49,646 bases of DNA from Actinomyces urogenitalis DSM 15434. Its GTDB lineage: Bacteria; Actinomycetota; Actinomycetes; Actinomycetales; Actinomycetaceae. Position 1 is the stretch's first letter; every line of letters starts with the position of its first letter. Positions 1 through 8,062 of the stretch are shown in pieces. The notes under the pieces were generated by a model. That model was not told the origin of the DNA, ran no database searches, and worked only from the letters and a program-made list of their open reading frames with translations. The stretch lies in contig NZ_DS999575.1 in the NCBI RefSeq assembly GCF_000159035.1, positions 198,921 through 248,566 of the forward strand, written 5' to 3'. The translations under genes were made by a program, and so were the position numbers.

Positions 1-42
1 AGCTACCACGAGGTCTACGCCGGCCTCCTGGCCGGGGCCTGA
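1..42 (+). CDS. C-terminal tail of a truncated gene (possibly a glycosyltransferase)
   Basis: The first 13 codons read SYHEVYAGLLAGA and end in TGA at 40-42. The rest of the gene lies outside the window. An ending of this kind (tyrosine, then a short hydrophobic helix) is common in GT4 glycosyltransferases, and the next genes on this strand are GT4 enzymes, but 13 residues cannot prove it. It converges on the minus-strand gene that ends at 89; the 46 bp between show no convincing terminator. Confidence 0.4.
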   Translation, partial: SYHEVYAGLLAGA

Positions 43-88
43 GCCAGGGTGTGCTCGGTCTAGGCCTCGGCCGGGCTGACAGGCGGGG

Positions 89-1738
89 TCACTCCCCCTC
101 GACCACCGGCAGGTTGCAGAAGAGGCGGGCGCTGCGTGACCACGAGTCCGCCAGGAAGGCGCGCGTCCAGAACCCCAGGGTCTTGCGCCCGGCCATGAGC
201 TCGAGCGCGGCGCGCGGGCGCGAGGTGTCGGTGATGAGGGCGTCGAAGGCCATTGAGGAGTGCAGCGAGGACCAGGTGGAGAAGCTCCGCTCTGCCGCGC
301 CCAGCAGGTGCGTGGCGGCCAGGGCCTGCTTGAGACGCGAACGCGTGGCCTGGGACACCTGCGTGACCTCGTAGTAGTCGTCCTGCCCGCTGGTGGCGGA
401 GCCGGTAGCCTCAGCCCACAGTCGGTCGATGAGCGCGCGGTACAGGTTGCGGTCCGCGGTCAGGCGGGCCGAGCCGGCGGACCAGGCCTGCCACACCTCG
501 TGGTCGAGCATGGGCAGGGCCCAGTCCATCCCCAGGTGCTCGTAGGTACGCATCGAGTTGTTGATGTACTTCGTCTGGCGCTCACGCAGGTTGTACCCCT
601 CCACGGCACTGCGCAGGCTCCGCTCGCTGGTGTCGTAGCCGGCCAGCGTGAGGGCCTCACGTACTCCCTGGGTGACCCAGTGGTCGTGCCAGGCACGCTG
701 CGGGTGCCCCTGAAGGTTGTGGTGGTACCACACGACGGCGCGGGCCACCTGGCTGCGGGGCAGAGGGACCTCGTCCAGCAGCTCGAGGTTGTGCATGTTG
801 CCGACCACCGTGTGACCGGGCAGCAAGACGTCGCCCTCGCGCACCACGCCCTGGTCGCGCAGGGTCGACAGGGCGTACCAGTCCTGGATGTGCGGCAGCG
901 CGGACCACTGGTGGGCAGCGTCCAGGAAGCGGCCGGTGGCGGGGGAGTGCCAGTGCTCGAGCACCGCACGGCGCTCGTAGGGCACGGTGTGCCACTCCAG
1001 ACCCACCTGCTGGGCCACCTGACGCGAGACCTCCACCTCACGGGCCCCCGGGACGCCGTAGGTGAAGGCCAGGGCGCGTCCGGGACGGATCTGGTCGTGC
1101 AGGGCCAGCCAGGCCACGAGCAGGCGCGAGTCCAGGCCACCAGACAGCGGGATGACGAGGCGGAGCCCCTGGCTGGCCTCCACGAGGCGGGTCATCGAGC
1201 AGTCCAGGGCCGCCAGGAAGCGCTCAGCCATGACCTCGGGGTCGTCCAGGGACTCAGAGGTGTAGGTGAAGAAGGAGTAGTCCTCCTGGTGCGCCTGGCC
1301 GGTGGCGCGGTCGATCCGCACCACGGCGCCCTGGGGGACCTGGTGGACCCCGGAGAGCAGCGTGCGCGCCCCGGAGACGAAGCCGGCGTCCGCCAGCTCA
1401 CGACGCGCCGGGGCCAGCAGGGCCGGGGCGTCCAGGGAGCCGAGCAGCTCGGAGGGGGAGTCGGTGACCAGCAGCCGCGAGCCGAAGTCGGTCAGTGCCC
1501 AGAACAGCGGCCACGAGCGCAGGCGGTCGACGGCGAGCTCCACGGTCGAGGCCGTCACCCGGACAGCCGCCAGGCGCCCGGGGTGGGAGCGCAGGACCTG
1601 TGGGTCCGTGGGGGCCGGGCACGGGTAGTCGGCTCGCACGTGCACGGACGACTCCGGGGCGACGGCGCAGGGCCCACCACAGTCTGTGGGCGTCAGGGCC
1701 GCCCACTGCGGCGCACGCAGCGCCAGGTCGATCTTCAC
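89..1738 (-). CDS. Asparagine-synthase-like amidotransferase without glutaminase cysteine
   Basis: A 549-residue protein with an AsnB-type synthetase domain. The ATP-pyrophosphatase P-loop SGGLDS is at about residues 199-204, and the rest of the C-terminal half looks like an Asn_synthase domain. I chose the GTG at 1738 because GAGGGAGGA lies just upstream. An upstream ATG at 1918 would add 60 low-complexity residues and overlap the next gene's promoter. The N-terminus reads MKIDLAL and lacks the Cys2 nucleophile of class II glutamine amidotransferases, so ammonia release from glutamine is not expected here. In glycan clusters such proteins can amidate uronic acids or other acidic groups; the dehydrogenase at 6767 could make such a substrate (inference). 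It is divergent from the GT4 at 1856. The substrate is unknown. Confidence 0.8.
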   Translation of the reverse strand: MKIDLALRAPQWAALTPTDCGGPCAVAPESSVHVRADYPCPAPTDPQVLRSHPGRLAAVRVTASTVELAVDRLRSWPLFWALTDFGSRLLVTDSPSELLGSLDAPALLAPARRELADAGFVSGARTLLSGVHQVPQGAVVRIDRATGQAHQEDYSFFTYTSESLDDPEVMAERFLAALDCSMTRLVEASQGLRLVIPLSGGLDSRLLVAWLALHDQIRPGRALAFTYGVPGAREVEVSRQVAQQVGLEWHTVPYERRAVLEHWHSPATGRFLDAAHQWSALPHIQDWYALSTLRDQGVVREGDVLLPGHTVVGNMHNLELLDEVPLPRSQVARAVVWYHHNLQGHPQRAWHDHWVTQGVREALTLAGYDTSERSLRSAVEGYNLRERQTKYINNSMRTYEHLGMDWALPMLDHEVWQAWSAGSARLTADRNLYRALIDRLWAEATGSATSGQDDYYEVTQVSQATRSRLKQALAATHLLGAAERSFSTWSSLHSSMAFDALITDTSRPRAALELMAGRKTLGFWTRAFLADSWSRSARLFCNLPVVEGE

Positions 1739-1855
1739 GGCTTCCTCCCTCGGGTGGCGAGCTGGTGCTGCTAGTGTGTCACACGGCCTGAAGGGTACTG
1801 ACGGCCTCATCGTCCACCAGGGCAGCTCCCGCAGCGTGGGGCGGAGAGGTGAAGC

Positions 1856-3112
1856 GTGAGCCAGCGAGAGACGAGGCCGGCAGCCACCAGTACGCAGCGC
1901 CCTCTTATGGTCTTCCACGCCCCCTACCCGCTGGTGGAGCGTGCGGCCGCCTCCCGGCTGCGCCCGGTGCGCATGCGTCAGGCCTTCGCGGCCCTGGGCT
2001 ACGAGGTGGTCGAGGTGACGGGCTACGCCGCCGCCCGGCGCCGTGCCATGAGGCGTGCCGAGGAACGGCTACGTCGCTACCAGGCGCAGCGCGAGGCCGA
2101 CCCGACTCTGCCTCCGGCCTTCATCTACTCCGAGAACGCCACCATCCCCAACGCCCTGACCGAGCCGCGTCACCTTCCGCCGCACCTGCTCATGGATGCC
2201 GCCTTCTTCGCCCGTGCCCGCAGGCAAGGCGTGCGCACCGGCGTCTTCTACCGCGACCTGTACTGGCGCTTCCCACGCTTCCGTCAGGACATCAACCCGT
2301 TGGTGGACCGGGCGCTGAGCGCGCTGTACCTCACCGAGCTGCGCCAGTGGAAGCGGGCAGGGGTGAGCGTGTACCTGCCTAGCGCCGCGATGAGGGCGCA
2401 TATGCCGGTCCTCGCCCCCGAGGCGATGAGCGCGCTGCCGCCGGGCGCGGACCCGGCCGCCGTGCGTACCCCCTCGCGCTCCGCCCTCGAGCGCGACCCC
2501 GGTGCCGGGATCGACCTGCTGTTCATCGGCGTGCTCGGCGACAACTACCACCTGGAGGCTGTGTGCCAGGCTGTGGGCGAGGTCGAGGGCTGCCACCTCA
2601 CCGTGTGCACCCGCCCCGAGGCGTGGCAGGCCACCGCCGAGCACTACACCCCGCTGCTGCCTGACGGGAGGCACGAGGTCCTCCACGCCTCAGGTGCCGA
2701 CCTCGAGCCGCTCTACGAGCGGGCCGGCCTCGGGGTGCTACTGGTCGAGCCTAACGAGTACTGGGACTTCGCCGTGCCCTACAAGCTCTACGAGTACCTG
2801 GCGCACGAGCTGCCCGTCATCGCTACGCAGGGCACCGAGGCCGGCAGGATCGTGGCCGAGCTGGGGATCGGCTGGACGCTGCCCTACGAGGCCGGCGCCC
2901 TGGCGGCGCTGCTGCGGCGCCTGGGCGCTGACCCTGGGGAGCTGGCGCAGGTGCGCGCTCGCATGCGTCAGGTCCTGCCTGGGCAGACCTGGTCGGCCCG
3001 TGCTCGTCAGGTTGCTCACGATCTGTCAGGACGTGAGGTGCCACCGTCTACCATCGGGGCAGCAACACGGGGCGAGGCGCACGACGAGCCTGTCGGGAAG
3101 GACCAGGGATGA
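1856..3112 (+). CDS. Glycosyltransferase, GT4-like
   Basis: A 418-residue cytoplasmic protein with a GT-B, family-4-like layout. An N-terminal Rossmann half (VFHAPYPL..RLRPVRMRQAFAALGYEV) is followed by a C-terminal nucleotide-sugar half with the sequence KLYEYLAHELPVIAT, where GT4 enzymes carry the donor-binding KxxEYLAxGxPVI motif. The GTG start at 1856 has an AGAGGTGA ribosome site just upstream. Its stop overlaps the ATG of the next gene by 4 bp (ATGA), so translation of the two is probably coupled. It is first in a plus-strand run that continues to 6677. Donor and acceptor sugars cannot be read from the sequence. Confidence 0.82.
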   Translation: MSQRETRPAATSTQRPLMVFHAPYPLVERAAASRLRPVRMRQAFAALGYEVVEVTGYAAARRRAMRRAEERLRRYQAQREADPTLPPAFIYSENATIPNALTEPRHLPPHLLMDAAFFARARRQGVRTGVFYRDLYWRFPRFRQDINPLVDRALSALYLTELRQWKRAGVSVYLPSAAMRAHMPVLAPEAMSALPPGADPAAVRTPSRSALERDPGAGIDLLFIGVLGDNYHLEAVCQAVGEVEGCHLTVCTRPEAWQATAEHYTPLLPDGRHEVLHASGADLEPLYERAGLGVLLVEPNEYWDFAVPYKLYEYLAHELPVIATQGTEAGRIVAELGIGWTLPYEAGALAALLRRLGADPGELAQVRARMRQVLPGQTWSARARQVAHDLSGREVPPSTIGAATRGEAHDEPVGKDQG

Positions 3113-4518
3113 GCACAGCGAGGCTGCGGGACCGAGTGCGCCAGGTGCGCCGGCAGCTGACCACCGCTCCCGACCTCGCCCGCCGCCGTGGAGTCCTGCT
3201 CGCCACCCGCATCCACCTGCCCGAGGCTGCTGCCGCCTCCTTCCGCCTGGACGGCGTGGAGAAGGCGCTCGCGGGCCACGACGTCCCGGTCCGGGTCCTG
3301 ACGACCACGCCCCCGGCAGCCGCCGGAGCCGGCAACGGCACAGCCAAGGACAGCCAGGAGGCGCAACCCGCCTACCGTGACCCGGAGGGCGTGAGCGTCT
3401 CGCGGTGGCCGGCGCTGCGTGACGCCTCGGGCTACCTGCGCGGCTACGTGCCCTACATGTCCTTCGACGTCCCGCTGCTCGGCCGTCTGCTGGTCCAGCC
3501 TCGCCCTGACGCGGTACTCGTCGAGCCGCCGCCCACTACTGGCGTGGTCGTGCGCGTGGCGGCAGCCCTGCGAGGCCTGCCGTACGTGTGGTACGCCCCG
3601 GACGTGTGGTCCGTGGCCGCGACCTCCACCTCCGCTCCCGGGGTGGTGCTCGCTGCTGTTCGCGCCATGGAGTCCTTCGCCGTGCGCGGCGCCCAGCGGG
3701 TGATCGCCGTCAACGAGGAGGTGGCGGACAAGGTCCGTCAGCTCGGTGCCCACGACGTCGAGGTGGTGCCCAACGGCATCGACACCTCCGTCTTTGACAC
3801 GGCCGGGGACCTGCCCCGCGCCCAGGAGCGCCAGGAGATGGGGATCACCGGTCCCTACGCCGTCTACGCCGGCACCGCCTCAGAGTGGCAGGACGCCGGC
3901 GTCTTCGCCCGCGCCCTGGCCGCCGTGCGCCGCGACCACCCGAGCGCTCAGGTCCTGTACCTGGGTCAGGGCTCGGACTGGGAGGCCATCGCGCAGGCAG
4001 CGGCCCAGATTCCGGCGGGGGCGGACGGTGCCCCCGCCGTCGTCATGCACGGGCTCATGCCGCCGGAGCAGGCCGCTCGCTGGCAGCGAGGCGCAGCCTG
4101 CGCGCTGGTGTCCATCAAACCCGGACTGGGCTACGACTTCGCCTACCCCACCAAGGTCCTGGCCGCACTGGCGTGCGGCACCCCGGTGCTCTACGCCGGC
4201 CCCGGACCGGTCACCGACGACGTCGCGGCGCACGACCTAGGCTGGGTCGCCCGGCACGAGGACGGCGACGTCGCCCGGGCGCTGAGCGAGGCCTTCGCGG
4301 CTGACGCCCGCCTGGACCCGGCCGGCCGCCAGGAGCGTGCTGCGAGGCTCCACGGCTGGGTGGAGGCCCACCGGTCGCTGCGCGCCACCGGGGAGGCCGT
4401 GGCCCACCTCATGCGCGAGGTCGTCCTGGAACGGCGCGCCCGCCCCGACCTGCTGACCCGGCTGGGAGAGCGCCTGCGGCAGGTGCGGCAGGCTCGCGAC
4501 GTCAGGGAGCGCCGGTGA
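3109..4518 (+). CDS. Glycosyltransferase, GT4-like
   Basis: A 469-residue GT-B enzyme. The N-terminal half contains RIHLPEAAAASFRLDGVEKAL, an acceptor-side start typical of GT4 proteins that work on lipid-linked oligosaccharides. The middle has VVPNGIDTSVFD, a standard GT4 hinge motif, and the C-terminal half has DFAYPTKVLAALACGTPVLYAG, the donor site region. The gene begins with ATG inside the stop of the previous gene (ATGA) and ends overlapping the GTG of the next (GTGA), so three genes are tightly coupled. The C-terminal 40 residues are rich in arginine, which may favour membrane association. Sugar specificity is unknown. Confidence 0.85.
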   Translation: MSTARLRDRVRQVRRQLTTAPDLARRRGVLLATRIHLPEAAAASFRLDGVEKALAGHDVPVRVLTTTPPAAAGAGNGTAKDSQEAQPAYRDPEGVSVSRWPALRDASGYLRGYVPYMSFDVPLLGRLLVQPRPDAVLVEPPPTTGVVVRVAAALRGLPYVWYAPDVWSVAATSTSAPGVVLAAVRAMESFAVRGAQRVIAVNEEVADKVRQLGAHDVEVVPNGIDTSVFDTAGDLPRAQERQEMGITGPYAVYAGTASEWQDAGVFARALAAVRRDHPSAQVLYLGQGSDWEAIAQAAAQIPAGADGAPAVVMHGLMPPEQAARWQRGAACALVSIKPGLGYDFAYPTKVLAALACGTPVLYAGPGPVTDDVAAHDLGWVARHEDGDVARALSEAFAADARLDPAGRQERAARLHGWVEAHRSLRATGEAVAHLMREVVLERRARPDLLTRLGERLRQVRQARDVRERR

Positions 4519-6677
4519 CCGTCTGGGCCCAGGCCGTGCCCACCCTGGCGATGCTCGTCGTCGTCACCTGGGCTCCCGGCCTCGTCATCCTGCTGGCGGC
4601 TGGTGCGCGTAGCCGGCTGGCACGCCTGGCCTGTGCGCCGGCCCTGACCTTCGCCGTCTACGGCGTGGGCGCGATCGTCTTCGAGAAGCTCGGCGTGTGG
4701 TGGCGGGTGCCGACGGTGGCCACCTACGTCCTCGGCCTGGCTGCGCTCATCGCGGCCGGCCGGCGGGGAGTCCTGGCTGCGCGCGGGCGCCGGCTGACCT
4801 GGCGGACCTGTCTGGCTGTACCGCTGGACCGAGCCGGGTACCCCGAGCAGGGCAGCAAGGGCGGGGCTCCTGGAGAGCCGACCGGCTCCATCCCCGCGCT
4901 CGCCGGCCCCAGGTGGCTGCCCACGCTTGCCGTGGTGGTCACCTGGTTGGTGATGATCAGCCCGATCCTGCCGGGCACCGGGCCCTCGGTACCGATCCAG
5001 TCTGCGGACTCCATCTACCACTACAACCAGGCCTGGCTCATCGAGCACACCGGCAACGCCTCCTCGCTCAACGGCAACGCCGGCATGTACGGCCTGGACG
5101 GGCGCTACGCCTTCTACCCGCTGGTGTGGCACGAGATCACCACGCTCGCCTCCTTCGGCTGGGACCAGGTCGTGATCTCCACCAACACCATGCTCCTGCT
5201 GGTACCGCTGGTCTACCTCATAGGCCTGGTCTACCTCGTGCGGGTCATACTGCCCGAGATCCGCGGCGCGGCCTGGACGGCGCTGGGAGCCAGCGCCCTC
5301 ATCCCCATCTACCCGATGCGGCTGCTCATGGACACGGCCGTGTGGCCCTACACGCTCGCCCTGGCGGCGTGCCCGGCGATCGCCGCCAGGACGATCGCCC
5401 TGTGGCGGCGCGGCCTGTGGCTGTGGAGAGCCCACCGGCGCCGCCGTGCCGTCGTGGCCCTGGCCGCGGTCGCGCCAGCCTACCTGGGACTGCTCCTGAC
5501 CCACCCCGCGACCCTCATCATCATCGGCTGGCCGCTGGCCGCGGTGGCCTGGACCGGCCTCCTCCTGGCCGCGTGGCGACTGTGGCGCCACGGTGGTAGC
5601 CAGCAGCGTCGGTTTGCGGTGGCTCTCCTTGCCCTCACCGTGCTCGCCGTCATCGCCTTGGCGGTGGTCGTCCTGGGGCCGGGGCCGCAGCAGGCGCACT
5701 TCGGACGCCGCCCCTTCCGCACCTGGGACTACAGCTGGAAGAAGGTCGTCTCCGCACTCGTGCTGTTCTACGGCGGCGGCGGCTGGACGATGAAGGCCAC
5801 CCTGGTCGCCATGGCCCTGCTGTGCCTGGGTGGCGTGGCCGTGAGCATGAGGCGGGCGCGTCACCGTGGCGCCGTCGTGGCCTGGCTGGCGTGCCTGCCA
5901 CTCATCATCGCGGCGATGGCTCCCGTTCCCGTGCTCTCGGCGCTGACCGGCGTCTTCTACAACAACCCGCACCGTATCAAGGCGATGACGGCTGCCCCGG
6001 CGCTCCTCCTGGTCACCATCGGTGTGTCCGCCCTCGGCCCCTGGGTCGTGGTGCACGGCCAGCGGCTGGTGGCCTGGGGCGTGACCCGCGTGGCCGCGAG
6101 GACGGGGCGCCGCCCTGACCTTCGTGCCTGGGAGCCCAGGACGAGGGCGTGGACCGGCTCGGTACGGGCCGCGGTCACCGGTAGTCTCGTGGGCCTGCTC
6201 GTGGCGACGACGGCGACCTGGCCGGGCGTGAGAGCAGACGTCAGAGGTGCCTTCGCCCCACGGTCCTCCAACCAGCGTTACGTCGCCTCCGTGTACGAGA
6301 AGGAGATGATGGACCGGCTGGCGGACGAGCTGCCGCCGGACGCTGTCGTCATCGGGGACCCGGTGGCCGGGACCGCGATGCTTCCTTTTATGGCCGGTGT
6401 GCGCTCGGTGTGGATGTTCGCCGGGCAGGCTGAGTCCGATGAGGACGGTCTGTACCTGCGTGAGCACTTCCGTGACATCCACACCGACGCTCACGTGTGC
6501 GAGATCCTCACCAGCCACCGCATCCGCTACTACTACGAGGACGCCTCGACCTTCTTCAACGGTGCCTGGCTGGCTGGCCTGCGCCCCGGTCTGTACTACG
6601 TGGACACCCGTGAGGGGTTCCATCTCGTTGACGTGGGGGGTGCTGCGCGAGTCTGGGAGATCACGGCCTGTGACTAG
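4515..6677 (+). CDS. Large polytopic membrane protein, DUF6541-like (putative GT-C type)
   Basis: A 720-residue integral membrane protein with roughly a dozen hydrophobic helices, followed by a soluble C-terminal segment of about 150 residues (from about residue 575). After the first helices, an extracytoplasmic loop carries ADSIYHYNQAWLI..GNASSLNGNAGMYG..FYPLVWHEITTL. This D-x-x-x-H plus W-H pattern recurs in the paralogue at 8059. It resembles the actinobacterial DUF6541 family, whose architecture is that of GT-C polyprenyl-phosphate-sugar transferases with a catalytic Asp in an early outer loop. The function is inferred, not proven. The GTG start overlaps the upstream stop (GTGA). After the TAG stop, 35 bp separate it from the promoter of the next unit. 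Confidence 0.75.
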   Translation: MTVWAQAVPTLAMLVVVTWAPGLVILLAAGARSRLARLACAPALTFAVYGVGAIVFEKLGVWWRVPTVATYVLGLAALIAAGRRGVLAARGRRLTWRTCLAVPLDRAGYPEQGSKGGAPGEPTGSIPALAGPRWLPTLAVVVTWLVMISPILPGTGPSVPIQSADSIYHYNQAWLIEHTGNASSLNGNAGMYGLDGRYAFYPLVWHEITTLASFGWDQVVISTNTMLLLVPLVYLIGLVYLVRVILPEIRGAAWTALGASALIPIYPMRLLMDTAVWPYTLALAACPAIAARTIALWRRGLWLWRAHRRRRAVVALAAVAPAYLGLLLTHPATLIIIGWPLAAVAWTGLLLAAWRLWRHGGSQQRRFAVALLALTVLAVIALAVVVLGPGPQQAHFGRRPFRTWDYSWKKVVSALVLFYGGGGWTMKATLVAMALLCLGGVAVSMRRARHRGAVVAWLACLPLIIAAMAPVPVLSALTGVFYNNPHRIKAMTAAPALLLVTIGVSALGPWVVVHGQRLVAWGVTRVAARTGRRPDLRAWEPRTRAWTGSVRAAVTGSLVGLLVATTATWPGVRADVRGAFAPRSSNQRYVASVYEKEMMDRLADELPPDAVVIGDPVAGTAMLPFMAGVRSVWMFAGQAESDEDGLYLREHFRDIHTDAHVCEILTSHRIRYYYEDASTFFNGAWLAGLRPGLYYVDTREGFHLVDVGGAARVWEITACD

Positions 6678-6712
6678 GGCGGCCTGTAGCCTGCGGCCCT
6701 GGCACTGGCCGC

Positions 6713-6748
6713 TATCCTGGTGGCCGTCAGGCAGAGCGCCTGACGGCC
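6713..6748 (+). promoter_or_regulatory. -10 box followed by a perfect hairpin in the leader of the sugar dehydrogenase gene
   Basis: TATCCT at 6713-6718 fits the -10 pattern seen before other genes in the window. Just downstream, GGCCGTCAGGC (6722-6732) and GCCTGACGGCC (6738-6748) form a perfect 11-bp inverted repeat around the 5-nt loop AGAGC. If transcription starts about 7 nt after the -10 box, the hairpin sits at the extreme 5' end of the mRNA. No T-run follows, so it is not a typical terminator. It could be an operator or an mRNA-stabilising stem. The ribosome site AAGGAG follows before the ATG at 6767. Confidence 0.55.
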
Positions 6749-6766
6749 TGGAGACAAGGAGCTCGG

Positions 6767-8062
6767 ATGCGTATCGCCGTCGTCGCCCTGGGAAAGATCG
6801 GGCTGCCCCTGGCCGTCCAGTACGCCGAGAAGGGCCACGAGGTCATCGGGGTCGACGTCTCCGAGCGCACCGTCAGGCTCGTCAACGAGGCGACCGAGCC
6901 CTTCCCGGGTGAGGCCTTCCTCCAGGACAAGCTCAGCGAGCTGGTCCCGGCCGGCCGCCTGCGTGCCACCACGGACTACTCCGAGGCCATCCCCGGTGCG
7001 GACGCGATCGTCCTCGTGGTCCCGCTCTTCGTTAACGACGAGACCTGGGAGCCGGACTTCGCCTGGATGGACGCCGCCACACGCTCGCTGGCCGAGCACC
7101 TGACGCCGGGAACCCTCATCTCCTACGAGACCACCCTGCCCGTGGGAACCACCCGTGGGCGCTGGAAGCCCATGATCGAGGAGATCAGCGGCCTGCGCGA
7201 GGGCAGCGACTTCCACCTCGTCTTCAGCCCCGAGCGGGTGCTGACCGGCCGCGTCTTCGCGGACCTGCGCCGCTACCCCAAGCTCGTGGGTGGACTAACC
7301 GAGGCTGGCACCCAGGCCGGTATCGCCTTCTACGAGCAGGTCCTTGACTTTGATGAGCGCCCTGACCTGCCCCGCCCCAACGGCGTGTGGGACATGGGTA
7401 CGGCTGAGGCTGCTGAGATGGCCAAGCTCGCCGAGACCACCTACCGCGACGTCAACATCGGGCTGGCCAACCAGTTCGCCGTCTACGCGGACAAGGCCGG
7501 CTTTGACATTGAGCGTGTCATCGACGCCTGCAACTCCCAGCCCTACTCCCACATTCACCGCCCTGGTATCGCGGTCGGAGGCCACTGCATCCCGGTCTAC
7601 CCGCGTCTGTATCTGTCCACGGACCCCGACGCCTCGGTGGTGCGCACGGCCCGCCAGTTCAACGCCACGATGCCGGCCTACGTCGTCGACCACGCCGAGC
7701 AGGTCCTGGGCTCGCTGGAGGGCCTGCGTGTGGTGGTGCTGGGCGCCTCCTACCGCGGCAAGGTCAAGGAGACCGCCTTCTCCGGAGTCTTCCCCACCGT
7801 GGAGGCCCTGCGCGCCAAGGGCGCCGAGGTCCTGGTCCAGGACCCGATGTTCTCCGACGACGAGCTGGCCGGCTTCGGCTGGACCCCCTACCACCTGGGT
7901 GAGGCGGTGGACGTGGCGATCGTCCAGGCCGACCACCCTGAGTACCGGACCCTCACGCCGGCAGACCTGCCCGGCGTGCGCCTGCTGCTGGACGGTCGGC
8001 GCGCCACGGACCCGGCGCTGTGGGTGGGCACCCCGCGCTTCGTCATCGGCGGAGGCCGGTGA
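6767..8062 (+). CDS. Nucleotide-sugar dehydrogenase (UDP-ManNAc/UDP-glucose dehydrogenase family)
   Basis: A 431-residue cytoplasmic enzyme that oxidises a nucleotide sugar to its uronic acid with two NAD+. It starts with the Rossmann motif MRIAVVALGKIGLPLA. The central domain contains FSPERVLTGRVFADL, and the catalytic cysteine is in GGHCIPVYP at residue 274. The C-terminal UDP-binding domain has VVLGASYRGKVKETAFS. The pattern is closer to the WecC/UDP-N-acetylmannosamine dehydrogenase branch than to short UDP-glucose dehydrogenases, but the exact sugar is not certain. AAGGAG precedes the ATG. The stop overlaps the next gene's GTG. It gives the glycan an acidic sugar, and possibly a substrate for the asparagine-synthase-like protein at 89-1738. 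Confidence 0.88.
   Translation: MRIAVVALGKIGLPLAVQYAEKGHEVIGVDVSERTVRLVNEATEPFPGEAFLQDKLSELVPAGRLRATTDYSEAIPGADAIVLVVPLFVNDETWEPDFAWMDAATRSLAEHLTPGTLISYETTLPVGTTRGRWKPMIEEISGLREGSDFHLVFSPERVLTGRVFADLRRYPKLVGGLTEAGTQAGIAFYEQVLDFDERPDLPRPNGVWDMGTAEAAEMAKLAETTYRDVNIGLANQFAVYADKAGFDIERVIDACNSQPYSHIHRPGIAVGGHCIPVYPRLYLSTDPDASVVRTARQFNATMPAYVVDHAEQVLGSLEGLRVVVLGASYRGKVKETAFSGVFPTVEALRAKGAEVLVQDPMFSDDELAGFGWTPYHLGEAVDVAIVQADHPEYRTLTPADLPGVRLLLDGRRATDPALWVGTPRFVIGGGR

Noticed and set aside
260-1774. Open frame of about 500 codons on the plus strand opposite the asparagine-synthase-like gene
   Set aside because: The minus strand carries the SGGLDS loop and a good ribosome site; the plus-strand product is Gly/Val/Arg-rich with no recognisable domain.
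4191-6623. Long open frame of about 810 codons on the minus strand opposite the DUF6541-like gene
   Set aside because: Its product is His/Gly/Arg-rich low-complexity sequence with no family motif, and the plus-strand frame encodes a convincing membrane protein with 4-bp overlaps on both sides. Such shadows are expected in high-GC DNA.
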